Positions 24,514 through 32,171 are shown, numbered from the stretch's first letter. The stretch: DNA of 39,841 bases from Betaproteobacteria bacterium (GCA_016202615.1 JACQOI010000200.1:1-39841), one strand, 5' to 3'. Translations and numbers: made by a program. Notes: a model not told the origin generated them from the letters alone.

Positions 24514-24719
24514 AGATGCTTGGTGAAGCACCATTGCGCCCGCACAATCGAGCTCGTGGAACATTCGTCAAGGTCGATAGGATCGTTCAACCCGCACCCG
24601 CGCCGCGCTTCAGCCGGACGCCTTCGAAGAAGCCGGCGTCCCTAGAGCCCCCCGGCGCCAGTACGCTCACGGCGCTGACTGACTGGCGCTTTCCCGAAGC
24701 TGATTATGTGTTGTTTTAA
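24510..24719 (+). pseudogene. C-terminal relic of a CaiB/BaiF (class III) CoA-transferase
   Basis: This 69-codon frame overlaps the class I CoA-transferase stop (ATGA). Its second half, VQPAPAPRFSRTPSKKP then GASTLTALTDWRFP, matches the ending of CaiB/BaiF-type formyl-CoA transferases (QPAPAPRFSRTP, then GEHTxExLxxWGF). The preceding RGTFVKVDRI also fits. About 340 N-terminal residues, including the catalytic Asp region, are missing, so it is almost certainly a deletion relic. Confidence 0.7.
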
Positions 24720-24843
24720 TTAGTTTCCCCCGGCATCGCTTAAAGCATTTCGCTGGCGGCGGGTCTGGTATATGCTTACAGCGCTCGGGAGGACTCTCGG
24801 CAGCGCCGCAGGGCGCCGTGTTCCACGCTCCGCAACCCGCACG

Positions 24844-25788
24844 ATGGAAGCACCGGAAAACGATCTGACCATATTGTTCGTCGACGTGAGCGACAGCGTG
24901 CGGCTTTACGAGTCGCTCGGCGATGCCGTTGCGTTCCGCGAAGTGCGCGAATGCCTGACGGTGTTCGAGGAGGTCGCCGCGGGCCACCACGGCCGGGTGG
25001 TAAAAACCATCGGCGACGGCTCAATGTGTGTTTTTCCCGACGTCGACTCGGCCATGCTTGCCGCCTGTGAGATGCAGGCGCGCCTGCAGCAACGCACGAT
25101 GCCGCACGACCGGCAGATCGAGATCCGCATCGGGTTGCACCACGGCCCGGTGCTGCTCGAGGGTGACGATGTTTACGGCGACACCGTCAATACCGCTTCA
25201 CGCATGGCGCAGTTCGCCGCCGCCGGCCAGATCATTACCACCGGCGAAACGGTGGCGCAGTTGTCGCCGGCCCACCGCAACGCGACACGGCGGCTCGATG
25301 CGTTGCCGGTCAAGGGCAAGCACGACGAAGTGACGGTGCACGAAGTGTTGTGGCAGGCCAGCACCGATCACACTCAAATGCCGGGACGCATCGACACCAT
25401 CATCCAGCGGGCGGGCATCGCACGGCTGCGGCTGCTGCATGCCGGCCGTGAAATCATCGTCGTCGCCTCGATCACCATGGGACGCCACGCCAACAACGGC
25501 ATCGTACTCAAGGACCCGATGGCGTCGCGCCATCATGCCTTTATCGAGCGTCGCAAGGACAAATTCGTGATCGGCGACCAGAGTTCCAACGGCACTTTTG
25601 TCGCCATGAAAAACGGCGAGGAGTTCAAGCTGCGGCGCGAAGAGATGGTCCTCTACGGCAGCGGCGCGATTACTTTCGGGCATCGCGCGCGCGACAAGGA
25701 CGCCGAGATCGTCGGTTTCTGGTGCGAATCGAAGAATAACGCCGACACGCCGCCGCCCGCCAACCCGCCCTCTAACGGGGCATCCTGA
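24844..25788 (+). CDS. Class III adenylate/guanylate cyclase with C-terminal FHA domain
   Basis: I start at ATG 24844, where the catalytic domain begins. The track's ATG 24772 adds 24 low-complexity residues, and neither has a clear ribosome site. Cyclase homology domain (about 5-175): ILFVDVSDS with the first metal Asp, VVKTIGDGSMCVF with substrate Lys and second metal Asp, and YGDTVNTASRM with the Asn/Arg transition-state pair. All catalytic residues are present. The FHA domain (about 205-290) has TMGRHANN, SRHHAFIER and DQSSNGTFV, which bind phosphothreonine. A Pro/Asn-rich tail ends it. No membrane segments. It probably makes cAMP in response to Ser/Thr phosphorylation; its neighbours give no hint of the pathway. 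Confidence 0.92.
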   Translation: MEAPENDLTILFVDVSDSVRLYESLGDAVAFREVRECLTVFEEVAAGHHGRVVKTIGDGSMCVFPDVDSAMLAACEMQARLQQRTMPHDRQIEIRIGLHHGPVLLEGDDVYGDTVNTASRMAQFAAAGQIITTGETVAQLSPAHRNATRRLDALPVKGKHDEVTVHEVLWQASTDHTQMPGRIDTIIQRAGIARLRLLHAGREIIVVASITMGRHANNGIVLKDPMASRHHAFIERRKDKFVIGDQSSNGTFVAMKNGEEFKLRREEMVLYGSGAITFGHRARDKDAEIVGFWCESKNNADTPPPANPPSNGAS

Positions 25789-25869
25789 TCGAATCAGGCG
25801 GGCGGTGGCCCTTGCTCGCTGCTGCGTCTCATGATTCGGGCCCAGATCAGGCTGGACTTTCCCGCATTC

Positions 25870-26832
25870 TTATTGGGTCGTAATGCCAGCCGACCTGATG
25901 ACCTCTGCCCAGCGTGGAAGTTCGTTGCGTATCAGTTTGGAAAATTCTTCCGGGCTGCTGCCCACCGCTTCACCGCCCTGTGTGATAAACCGCTCCTTCA
26001 CGGACGGCACCGCAATCGCTTTAACCACTTCGGCATGCAGCTTGTTGACAACCGCCTTCGGCATTCCCGCCGGCCCCACCAAGCCGTACCAGGCATAAAT
26101 TGTCATGCCGGAGACGCCCGCTTCACTCATCGATGGCACATTGGGCATTGATGGCGCACGCTTGCCGTCAGTCGTAACCGCCAAGGCGCGCAACTTGCCG
26201 CTGTTGACGTACGCGAGCACGGTTGGGATCGTGGAGATCAGCATTTCAACTTGGCCGCCAAGCACCGCGGGGACCACCTCGCCGGCCCCTTTGTACGGGA
26301 TGTGTGCGACGTTGACCTTGGCCGCTATTTTAAAAAGTTCAGCCATCAAGTGATTTAAGCCACCGGCGCCGGCTGACCCGTAGTTGAATTTTCCGGGATT
26401 CGCCTGCGCGAGCGCAACGAATTCCTTGAGCGTACTGGCTTTAAGCGAGGGGTGCACCACGAGCACATTGGGGGCGCCTATGATCTGCGTAATCGGGGCG
26501 AAATCCTTGGCGACATCAAACGGGAGCGACTTGAACAAGCCGGGCACGATCGTGGTACTAGTATCGGCCAGCATCAGCGTATACCCGTCCGGCGCTGATC
26601 TGACGACCATCCCGTTAGCAATGGTACCGCTTGCGCCTGTGCGATTGTCGACAACGAACGATTTCCCGAGCTGTTCCGATAGTTGCAGCGAAATCACTCG
26701 AGCGGTGAAATCGGTGCTGCCGCCGGGCGCGAAGGGCACTATCACGCGCACCGCCTTACTGGGATAAACTTCGGCGCCAAAGCACAGCGAAGCTCCAAAC
26801 AACGTCAATACAAACAACAAAGCGTTACGCAT
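25870..26832 (-). CDS. Bug/TctC-family periplasmic solute receptor
   Basis: The track start at 27009 is too far upstream. ATG 26832 follows AAGAGGAGG and starts a signal peptide MRNALLFVLTLFGASLCFGAE, giving 320 residues. Bug motifs are VRVIVPFAPGGSTDFTAR, FVVDNRTGASGTIANGMVV, APDGYTLMLAD, FDVAKDFAPITQI, AHIPYKGAGEV and MPNVPSMSEAGVSGM, ending LPRWAEVIRSAGITTQ. It diverges from the Bug gene at 27053; the shared 220-bp region contains the promoter-leader element reading toward the latter. The ligand is unknown. Confidence 0.95.
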   Translation of the reverse strand: MRNALLFVLTLFGASLCFGAEVYPSKAVRVIVPFAPGGSTDFTARVISLQLSEQLGKSFVVDNRTGASGTIANGMVVRSAPDGYTLMLADTSTTIVPGLFKSLPFDVAKDFAPITQIIGAPNVLVVHPSLKASTLKEFVALAQANPGKFNYGSAGAGGLNHLMAELFKIAAKVNVAHIPYKGAGEVVPAVLGGQVEMLISTIPTVLAYVNSGKLRALAVTTDGKRAPSMPNVPSMSEAGVSGMTIYAWYGLVGPAGMPKAVVNKLHAEVVKAIAVPSVKERFITQGGEAVGSSPEEFSKLIRNELPRWAEVIRSAGITTQ

Positions 26833-26944
26833 GATTTTCCTCCTCTTGGACAACCGTGTGTGCCAGGCACGCCGACACTTCATACAACCATTAGTACGAT
26901 GCCACAACCCCAGGCAAATAGCGCATGACTCGATTTTTTTTGGC

Positions 26945-27032
26945 GAATTTTTCCCGCTTGCCTGCCTTGACGCAAGGGGGGTAGAGTATAGCCCTGTTGG
27001 TGGCATCATGGTGATGGCCGCCTGAGTAGTTA
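26945..27032 (+). promoter_or_regulatory. Conserved promoter-leader element, copy A (upstream of Bug 27053)
   Basis: Nearly identical to 29057-29145 on the other strand. A sigma70-type TTGCCT (26958-26963) and TAGAGT (26982-26987) stand 18 bp apart in both copies, although the spacer sequence differs. Downstream, in the predicted 5' UTR, a conserved hairpin has CATCA-TGG-TGATG at its tip (27004-27016). It extends to a ~10-bp stem with one bulged G in this copy. CCTGAGTAGTTA follows. The hairpin could be an operator or an RNA element. Confidence 0.65.
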
Positions 27033-27052
27033 CCCTGAAAAGGAGCCGTAAT

Positions 27053-28012
27053 TTGAAAACCCTTTTTCTCTTTCTCGTGATTGCCGGCGCGACTCAACTC
27101 GCATCCGCGCAAGAATATCCCAGCAAGGCGATACGCGTCATCATTCCGTTCAGCCCGGGCAGTGGGCTGGACGTCCTCGGCCGTCTCCTTACGCCCAAGC
27201 TGCACGAGGCGACGAGACAGCCCGTGATAGCGGAAAATCGCGCCGGCGGGGCCGGCAGGATCGGCCACGAGGCCGTCGCCAAAGCTGCCCCCGACGGCTA
27301 CACGCTTCTGCTGACGGCCGTGGGACCGCTTATCCATACTCCGATACTCTACCCCCAAACGCCGTTTGATCCGCTCAAGGACTTCGCGGCAATCAGCCTG
27401 TTCGTCACGGGGCCGCTGGTGATCGTCGTGCATCCGTCGATACCAGTGAAGAACGTGAAGGAACTGGTGGATTTCGCCAAGAAACGGCCCGGACAGCTTA
27501 ACTTCGGCTCAACCGGCGTGGGCAGCGTCAACCACCTTCTCGGCGAGATGCTCAATCTCCTCACTGGCACCAAGATTGTGCATGTGCCGTACAAAGGCGG
27601 CGCAGACGCGCTCACCGAGCTGCTCGGAGGACAGGTGGAAATGGTCATGACCGGCGTTTCGCCGGTGATTCCGCACGCCAAAGCCGGAAAACTTCGCGTG
27701 ATTGTCACCACCGGCCGACAGCGCATGCCGAATATGCCCGAGGTGCCGACGATGGCGGAGTCCGGTCTCCCGGAGGCCGAAATTGTGATCTGGTACGGCG
27801 CCGTTGCGCCCGCAGCAACGCCCAAGCACATCATCGGCCGGCTTAACCGCGAGATCGTGAAGGTGATGAATTTGCCCGATCTGCGCGAACGGTATGCCCA
27901 GCAGAGCGTCGTTCCGGAGACGAATTCCCCTGAGCAGTTCGCGCAGCTCATCCGCGACGAATATGCGCGCTGGACCAAGGTCATCCGCACCGCAAGAATC
28001 AAACTCGAATGA
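27053..28012 (+). CDS. Bug/TctC-family periplasmic solute receptor (TTG start)
   Basis: A 319-residue receptor starting at TTG 27053, with AAAAGGAG 8-9 bases upstream. The signal peptide is KTLFLFLVIAGATQLASA. Bug motifs are IRVIIPFSPGSGLDVLGR, VIAENRAGGAGRIGHEAVAK, APDGYTLLLT, FDPLKDFAAIS, VHVPYKGGADAL and MPNMPEVPTMAESGLPEAE, ending YARWTKVIRTARIKLE. It is expressed from the conserved leader element also found before the AhpD-like gene at 28110-29018, so the two convergent genes are probably co-regulated. The ligand is unknown. Confidence 0.95.
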   Translation: MKTLFLFLVIAGATQLASAQEYPSKAIRVIIPFSPGSGLDVLGRLLTPKLHEATRQPVIAENRAGGAGRIGHEAVAKAAPDGYTLLLTAVGPLIHTPILYPQTPFDPLKDFAAISLFVTGPLVIVVHPSIPVKNVKELVDFAKKRPGQLNFGSTGVGSVNHLLGEMLNLLTGTKIVHVPYKGGADALTELLGGQVEMVMTGVSPVIPHAKAGKLRVIVTTGRQRMPNMPEVPTMAESGLPEAEIVIWYGAVAPAATPKHIIGRLNREIVKVMNLPDLRERYAQQSVVPETNSPEQFAQLIRDEYARWTKVIRTARIKLE

Positions 28013-28051
28013 GCCGGTTGATGACCAGCCGAGGTAGCGAACGAGGTGCTC

Positions 28052-28087
28052 CTAGGAGTTTGTCGGACTTAGCCCCGACGAACTCCT
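28052..28087. terminator. MITE-end hairpin between convergent genes
   Basis: CTAG followed by AGGAGTTTGTCGG (28054-28066), an 8-nt loop and CCGACGAACTCCT (28075-28087), with one G-U pair. It is identical in design to the left end of the 10-kb MITE copies, but the rest of that element is missing. It lies 40 bp after one gene's stop and 23 bp from the stop of the opposing gene, so it can act as a bidirectional terminator. Confidence 0.6.
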
Positions 28088-28109
28088 AACGCAAAAGCGG
28101 CCCGCTGAG

Positions 28110-29018
28110 TCAGCTCGGCCAAGCTTCGAGGAGATCGCCCACCGCGTCGCCAGCCGCCTCCATTACCAAATCGCCGCCGTAGAAGAATGCCCAGTAGAGC
28201 GTTTGGACCACCTGGTGTCGCTTCACTCCGAGCCGCATCGCGTGGAGGACCGAGCTTCTCATCAGGTCGCGCTGCAAGCGAACCGTCGCAACGTTGAGCG
28301 TGTACAGCGGCGCGAGCTGGGCCGGCAGAGCGTTTCCGAGAGCGCGCTCGTAGCGAATCCGCTGCGTCTTATACGCAGCTGGATGCAGCTTCGCCCAGAG
28401 ATCGACATGTCGCGGAGGAGCGCCATGCGCCGCCGTGTGCCAGGCCTTGATCGCGGCGACGTCGGCGGCACTCAGCTCGTTTGTCGAGAGGTCCATGCCC
28501 GAGCGGAAAGCGGCGGGGTTCGGCACCCAGTCCGCCGGCCACTCGTACGTAGACGGGGCATCGTCCGGCCACGACCTCAGGTACTCGTCGCTCAGTGTTG
28601 CGACGGCGTTGATGCTGGCCGGTCCTCCGCTGAGAAACGCGTAGGCAAATGTGTCCATGACCACGGCCTTCGACATCCCCAGGCGGCGAGCGGCGAGGAT
28701 CTCGTAGAGGATGCCCCTCTCGTTCGCGATCACCGCATAGAGGTGGAGGAAGAGCAGCACCGACACGCCGAACGGCAGGGCAACCCCATCCCGTGACGCC
28801 TCGATGAACGTGAACCACCGCCGGTAATCCTTGAACTGCCTGGGGAGATGCTCCATGAGGAAGGGAACGAACGGGACGAGCTTCAGGTCGCCGCTCCCGT
28901 GGAACCGGTTGTACCAAGCCTCGAACGCGGCTTTCTCCTCGGGCGAGAACCGATCCTGGTCCCACTTGGCGTTCATGCCGAGGTCGAAGAAGCTCGGCTC
29001 AGGCCGCTGGCCGCTCAT
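28110..29018 (-). CDS. Uncharacterised protein with two AhpD/carboxymuconolactone-decarboxylase-like repeats
   Basis: A 302-residue soluble protein with no signal peptide. Two alpha-helical segments resemble each other and the CMD/AhpD fold. The first is near 90-140 (ANERGILYEILAARRLGMSK, then AYAFLSGGPASINAV). The second is near 240-300 (LMRSSVLHAMRLGVKR, then WAFFYGGDLVMEA). The redox CxxC pair and His of AhpD are absent from both, so a peroxidase-partner role is unlikely and a decarboxylase or ligand-binding role is open. The ATG follows TTGAGGAGAAG. Expression is predicted from the second copy of the promoter-leader element. The fold call is moderately sure; the function is unknown. Confidence 0.6.
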   Translation of the reverse strand: MSGQRPEPSFFDLGMNAKWDQDRFSPEEKAAFEAWYNRFHGSGDLKLVPFVPFLMEHLPRQFKDYRRWFTFIEASRDGVALPFGVSVLLFLHLYAVIANERGILYEILAARRLGMSKAVVMDTFAYAFLSGGPASINAVATLSDEYLRSWPDDAPSTYEWPADWVPNPAAFRSGMDLSTNELSAADVAAIKAWHTAAHGAPPRHVDLWAKLHPAAYKTQRIRYERALGNALPAQLAPLYTLNVATVRLQRDLMRSSVLHAMRLGVKRHQVVQTLYWAFFYGGDLVMEAAGDAVGDLLEAWPS

Positions 29019-29056
29019 CTGGACTTCTCCTCAAGTAAATAGTAATGGAAAAATCA

Positions 29057-29145
29057 TAACTACTCAGGGGGCCATCACCATGATGCCGCCAACAGGGCGA
29101 TACTCTACCGCCCTCTCCCGCGTCAAGGCAAGCGAGAAAAATTCT
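29057..29145 (-). promoter_or_regulatory. Conserved promoter-leader element, copy B (upstream of 28110-29018)
   Basis: Reading on the minus strand: GAATTTTTCTCGCTTGCC, with -35 TTGCCT at 29131-29126, an 18-bp spacer, -10 TAGAGT at 29107-29102, then GCCCTGTTGGCGGCATCA, TGG, TGATGGCC and CTGAGTAGTTA. It matches copy A almost base for base downstream of the -10. The stem base has one C-C mismatch where copy A has U-G. It precedes the AhpD-like gene by ~40 bp. Confidence 0.65.
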
Positions 29146-29375
29146 TCTTTAGCGCGCTGGGGTTGCTATTTGCGGATGTCGGGAGCATCATTTAACTGTT
29201 GACGAGGGAACCGGGCTCATGCAAACTTTTTTCTCAGGCAAATTTCCTGCGGACGGGAAAAAAGCGGGCAGTTGCCCGGACCGGGATCAAGCCGGAATTT
29301 TATTTTCGGACATTACGGTGTAAGTATTAACCGTACATTACGATAGTTTCAGCAGGTCGTTTTCGCGGAGGAGCC
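29146..29375 (+). promoter_or_regulatory. Upstream region of Bug 29376 with inverted repeat TACGGT-N10-ACCGTA
   Basis: No gene is seen here. TACGGT (29314-29319) and ACCGTA (29330-29335) form a 6-10-6 inverted repeat 40 bp before the GTG start, with CATTACG repeated on both sides, a possible operator. Further up, CGGGCA-GT-TGCCCG (29265-29278) is a perfect short palindrome. No strong promoter pair could be chosen. Confidence 0.35.
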
Positions 29376-30362
29376 GTGGGCAAGCTGCATCACGTTGTGG
29401 TCGCCGTTTCGGTATTGTGCGCGAGCGCGGCGCTCGCGCAGGCGCCGGTTGCCGGCCCTTTGACGAGCTATCCGACCAAGTCCGTTCGTATGCTCGTCGG
29501 CTTCGCGCCCGGTGGCGGCACCGACGTGATAGCGCGTATCTACGCCCAGAGACTCAGCGAATCCCTGGGGCAGACTTTCATCGTGGAAAACCGGCCCGGC
29601 GCGGGCGGCACTATCGCTACCGATTTCACCGCCAAGGCCGCGCCTGACGGCTACACGCTGCTGATGACGGGCATCGTGCACACCACCACCGCCACCATCT
29701 ACAGCAAGCTCCCGTACGATCCGGTCAAAGACTTCACCGCGATCACCACCGTGGGATTGACGCCGCAATGTTTTGTAGTTCATCCGTCCATGCCGGTGAA
29801 AACGCTGCGCGAGCTGATCGCGCTGGCAAAGGCGAAGCCCGGAGAGGTCAGTTACGCGTCCGCGGGCAACGGTACGCCGATGCACGTCGGGATGGAATTG
29901 TTCCGGTCGATGGCCGGGATCAAGCTGCTGCACGTGCCATATAACGGCGCCGGTCCGTCCACCATCGCGGTGCTTGGAGGGCAGATTCCCGTGCTCTCGA
30001 CCAGCCTGCCGACGGCGATACCGCACGCGCGCGCCGGCAAGCTCAGGATACTCGCCGTGACCACCGCGCAACGCACCCAGCTCGCACCCGACTATCCGAC
30101 CGTGGCGGAGGCCGCAGGACTGCCGGGTTACGAAGCGGCCGTTTGGTACGGCCTCTTGGCGCCGGCGGGCATGCCCCAGGCTGTCGTCAACAAGCTGAAC
30201 GCGGAGATCGAGCGGCAGCAGCAGCGCGAAGTGCGCGAGCAGCTGGCGACGCTGGGTATCGATCCTTACCGCCTCACGCCAACCGATTTCGCCGAACTGA
30301 TCAAATCGGACGTCGTGAAGTGGCGCAACGTAATCCGCGAAACCGGCGCCAAATTGGATTAG
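29376..30362 (+). CDS. Bug/TctC-family periplasmic solute receptor (GTG start)
   Basis: A 328-residue receptor from GTG 29376, with GGAGGAG just upstream. The signal peptide is GKLHHVVVAVSVLCASAALAQ. Bug motifs are VRMLVGFAPGGGTDVIAR, FIVENRPGAGGTIATDFTAK, APDGYTLLMTG, YDPVKDFTAIT, LHVPYNGAGPSTI and LAPDYPTVAEAAGLPGY, ending VVKWRNVIRETGAKLD. The usual YKG is YNG here. It may be the uptake gene for the thiolase/carboxylase operon that starts 172 bp downstream, although an IS relic lies between them. Confidence 0.95.
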   Translation: MGKLHHVVVAVSVLCASAALAQAPVAGPLTSYPTKSVRMLVGFAPGGGTDVIARIYAQRLSESLGQTFIVENRPGAGGTIATDFTAKAAPDGYTLLMTGIVHTTTATIYSKLPYDPVKDFTAITTVGLTPQCFVVHPSMPVKTLRELIALAKAKPGEVSYASAGNGTPMHVGMELFRSMAGIKLLHVPYNGAGPSTIAVLGGQIPVLSTSLPTAIPHARAGKLRILAVTTAQRTQLAPDYPTVAEAAGLPGYEAAVWYGLLAPAGMPQAVVNKLNAEIERQQQREVREQLATLGIDPYRLTPTDFAELIKSDVVKWRNVIRETGAKLD

Positions 30363-30363
30363 C

Positions 30364-30380
30364 CCCGCACGTTTCGCGGG
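30364..30380 (+). terminator. Weak hairpin after Bug 29376-30362
   Basis: CCCGC-ACGTTTC-GCGGG begins one base after the stop codon. The stem is only 5 bp and no T-run follows, so termination is possible but not convincing. Confidence 0.3.
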
Positions 30381-30385
30381 CTCTG

Positions 30386-30469
30386 AAGAAGGGGCCGGCG
30401 GCCACCCTGACGCGTGACTACAAGTGCCACGACATCACCACGCTGTTCAAGAATGGATCGCAAAACTGA
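30386..30469 (+). pseudogene. Fragment of an IS630-family transposase
   Basis: In frame, LKKGPAATLTRDYKCHDITTLF resembles the conserved mid-protein block of IS630-type transposases (LTxDYxRHGTTTLFAAL, just before the second catalytic Asp region). Only about 22 residues are recognisable before the frame ends in KNGSQN and a stop. No terminal repeats could be found. It is a relic, not a functional insertion sequence. Confidence 0.55.
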
Positions 30470-30534
30470 GCCGGGAATAACTCCCGCCAAAAGTGCGGCG
30501 TGTTAACAATTGCCGTCTATCTAAGGAAACGTCA

Positions 30535-30927
30535 ATGGACGAACTGAAAAAGCTATCCCCGCTCGGCAAATACATCGAGCACTGCAGGAAAGGCGAACTC
30601 GCTTACCAGGTGTGCACCGACGACAACACGCCGGTGTTCTTTCCGCGTGCCGTCGCGCCCAAGACCGGCAGCACCAACCTCGAGTGGCGCGTCTCCAAAG
30701 GTCTCGGCACGGTGTACTCGACGACAGTCGTCTACGCCGCCAAGGACCAGCCGCCGCACAACGTTGCGCTGATCGATATCGACGAGGGTTTCCGCATGAT
30801 GAGCCGGGTCGAGGACATCGATCCGCTGCAGGTCAAAATCGGCATGCGCGTCAAGGTCAAGATTAATCCCGGTGATGACAAGCAGCCGCCCTACCCTGTG
30901 TTCACGCCTGCGGAGGATGCCAAATGA
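30535..30927 (+). CDS. OB-fold (DUF35/ChsH2-like) protein with degenerate zinc ribbon
   Basis: ATG 30535 is preceded by TAAGGAAA and starts a 130-residue protein; the track's 30493 start lacks support. The layout is that of DUF35 acyl-CoA-associated proteins: an N-terminal helix (LGKYIEHCRKGELAYQVC), a zinc-ribbon position, then the OB fold (GLGTVYSTTVVYAAKDQPPHNVALIDIDEGFRMMSRV). The usual four-Cys ribbon (CxxC...CPxC) is reduced to one Cys: TDDN and APKTGS stand where cysteines belong. It overlaps the thiolase gene by 4 bp, the standard partner of this family. Probably it binds the acyl-CoA end of the thiolase substrate. Confidence 0.85.
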   Translation: MDELKKLSPLGKYIEHCRKGELAYQVCTDDNTPVFFPRAVAPKTGSTNLEWRVSKGLGTVYSTTVVYAAKDQPPHNVALIDIDEGFRMMSRVEDIDPLQVKIGMRVKVKINPGDDKQPPYPVFTPAEDAK

Positions 30928-32078
30928 GCGCCCTCAAACGCGGTAGCGTCGCAGTCGTCGGGGCCGCCGAGTCCGATCTCGGTCAGGTTGCCCCGCACAC
31001 CAGCCCGGTCGACCTGATGGCACAGGCCACGCGCCGCGCGCTCGACGATTGCGGCCTCAAGCTATCCGATGTCGACGGAGTGTTCGTCGCCGCCAGCCAG
31101 GTACGCAATGCGCCGATGGTGCTGTCGGAGTATCTGCGTCTGAAGCCGAAGTATTTTGACGGCACGCAGATCGGCGGTTCATCCTTCATGTCGCACGTGG
31201 CGCACGCGCAGGCCGCGCTCGAGGCCGGCCTGTGCGAAGTCGCGCTGATCGCCTACGGCAGCACGCAGCGGTCGGTGAGCCGCGCTGCGGCAAGCCCGCG
31301 CGAATACAACCCGTATGAAACGCCTTATAAGCCTCTCCTGCCGATCAGCGCTTATGCGATGGCAGCCGCACGCCACATGCATCAATACGGCACGACCCGT
31401 GAGAATCTTGCCGAAGTCGCGGTCGCCGCGCGTAAATGGGCGCTGATGAACCCGGTGGCATGGGAAAAGGAGCCGCTCACGATCGAGCAAGCGTTGAAAG
31501 CGCGCATGGTAAGCTATCCGTTCACGGTGCGCGACTGCTGCCTGGTGGTGGACGGCGGCGGCGCGATTATCGTGACCTTGGCCGCGCGCGCCAAAACGCT
31601 CAAGAAAAAGCCGGTCTACGTGCTCGGTACCGGCGAAGCGTTGAGCCACGCGACGATTTCCAACATGCCGGATCTGACCGTGACCGCTGCGGCGGAATCC
31701 GGGCCCCAGGCGTTCAAGATGGCGGGCGTCAACCCATCCGACGTCGACATGGTGTCGCTCTACGACGCGTTCACGATCACCCCCATCCTGTTCCTCGAGG
31801 ACCTGGGCTTCTGCCCCAAGGGCGAGGGCGGCCGTTTCGTCTCCGGCGGCAATATCGCGCCCGGCGGCAAGCTGGCGGTGAACACCAGCGGCGGTGGTTT
31901 GTCTTATTGCCACCCCGGAATGTACGGGCTCCTGGTGATGATCGAAGCGGTGCGCCAGGTGCGCGGCGAATGCGGGAGCCGCCAAGTCAAGGACTGCGAA
32001 ATCGCTCTCGCGCACGGCAACGGCGGAGTTCTATCAAGTCAATGCACGGTGCTGTTCGGCGGAGCCTCGACGGTGTAA
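30924..32078 (+). CDS. SCP2-type thiolase-family protein
   Basis: A 384-residue thiolase-fold protein: VAVVGAAESDLGQV, DLMAQATRRALDDCGLKLSDVDGVFV, SLYDAFTITPILFLEDLGFCPKGEGGRFV, NTSGGGLSYCHPGMYG and a C-terminal LAHGNGG. At the nucleophile position, where classical thiolases have Cys, it reads IGGSSFMSHV. The C-terminal CxG of degradative thiolases is HGNGG. SCP2-like and lipid-transfer thiolase homologues paired with DUF35 proteins often show this pattern, and in steroid side-chain degradation act as thiolases or retro-aldolases. The exact reaction is unknown. It is co-translated with the OB-fold partner. Confidence 0.9.
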   Translation: MSALKRGSVAVVGAAESDLGQVAPHTSPVDLMAQATRRALDDCGLKLSDVDGVFVAASQVRNAPMVLSEYLRLKPKYFDGTQIGGSSFMSHVAHAQAALEAGLCEVALIAYGSTQRSVSRAAASPREYNPYETPYKPLLPISAYAMAAARHMHQYGTTRENLAEVAVAARKWALMNPVAWEKEPLTIEQALKARMVSYPFTVRDCCLVVDGGGAIIVTLAARAKTLKKKPVYVLGTGEALSHATISNMPDLTVTAAAESGPQAFKMAGVNPSDVDMVSLYDAFTITPILFLEDLGFCPKGEGGRFVSGGNIAPGGKLAVNTSGGGLSYCHPGMYGLLVMIEAVRQVRGECGSRQVKDCEIALAHGNGGVLSSQCTVLFGGASTV

Positions 32079-32171
32079 TGAAATCCGTCCCGCCCGGAAT
32101 TACCGATCATTTAGGCTTTTTGAAAATTGCGGCAAGCGGTTAACGCTCATTCATTCAAGGGAAAATCGGCG

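Noticed and set aside
26891-27433. 180-residue minus-strand ORF and the long N-terminus of ORF 25870-27009
   Set aside because: Both read through the conserved promoter-leader block. The same MMPPTG shadow appears in the second leader copy, which shows the similarity is at DNA level and not a protein motif.
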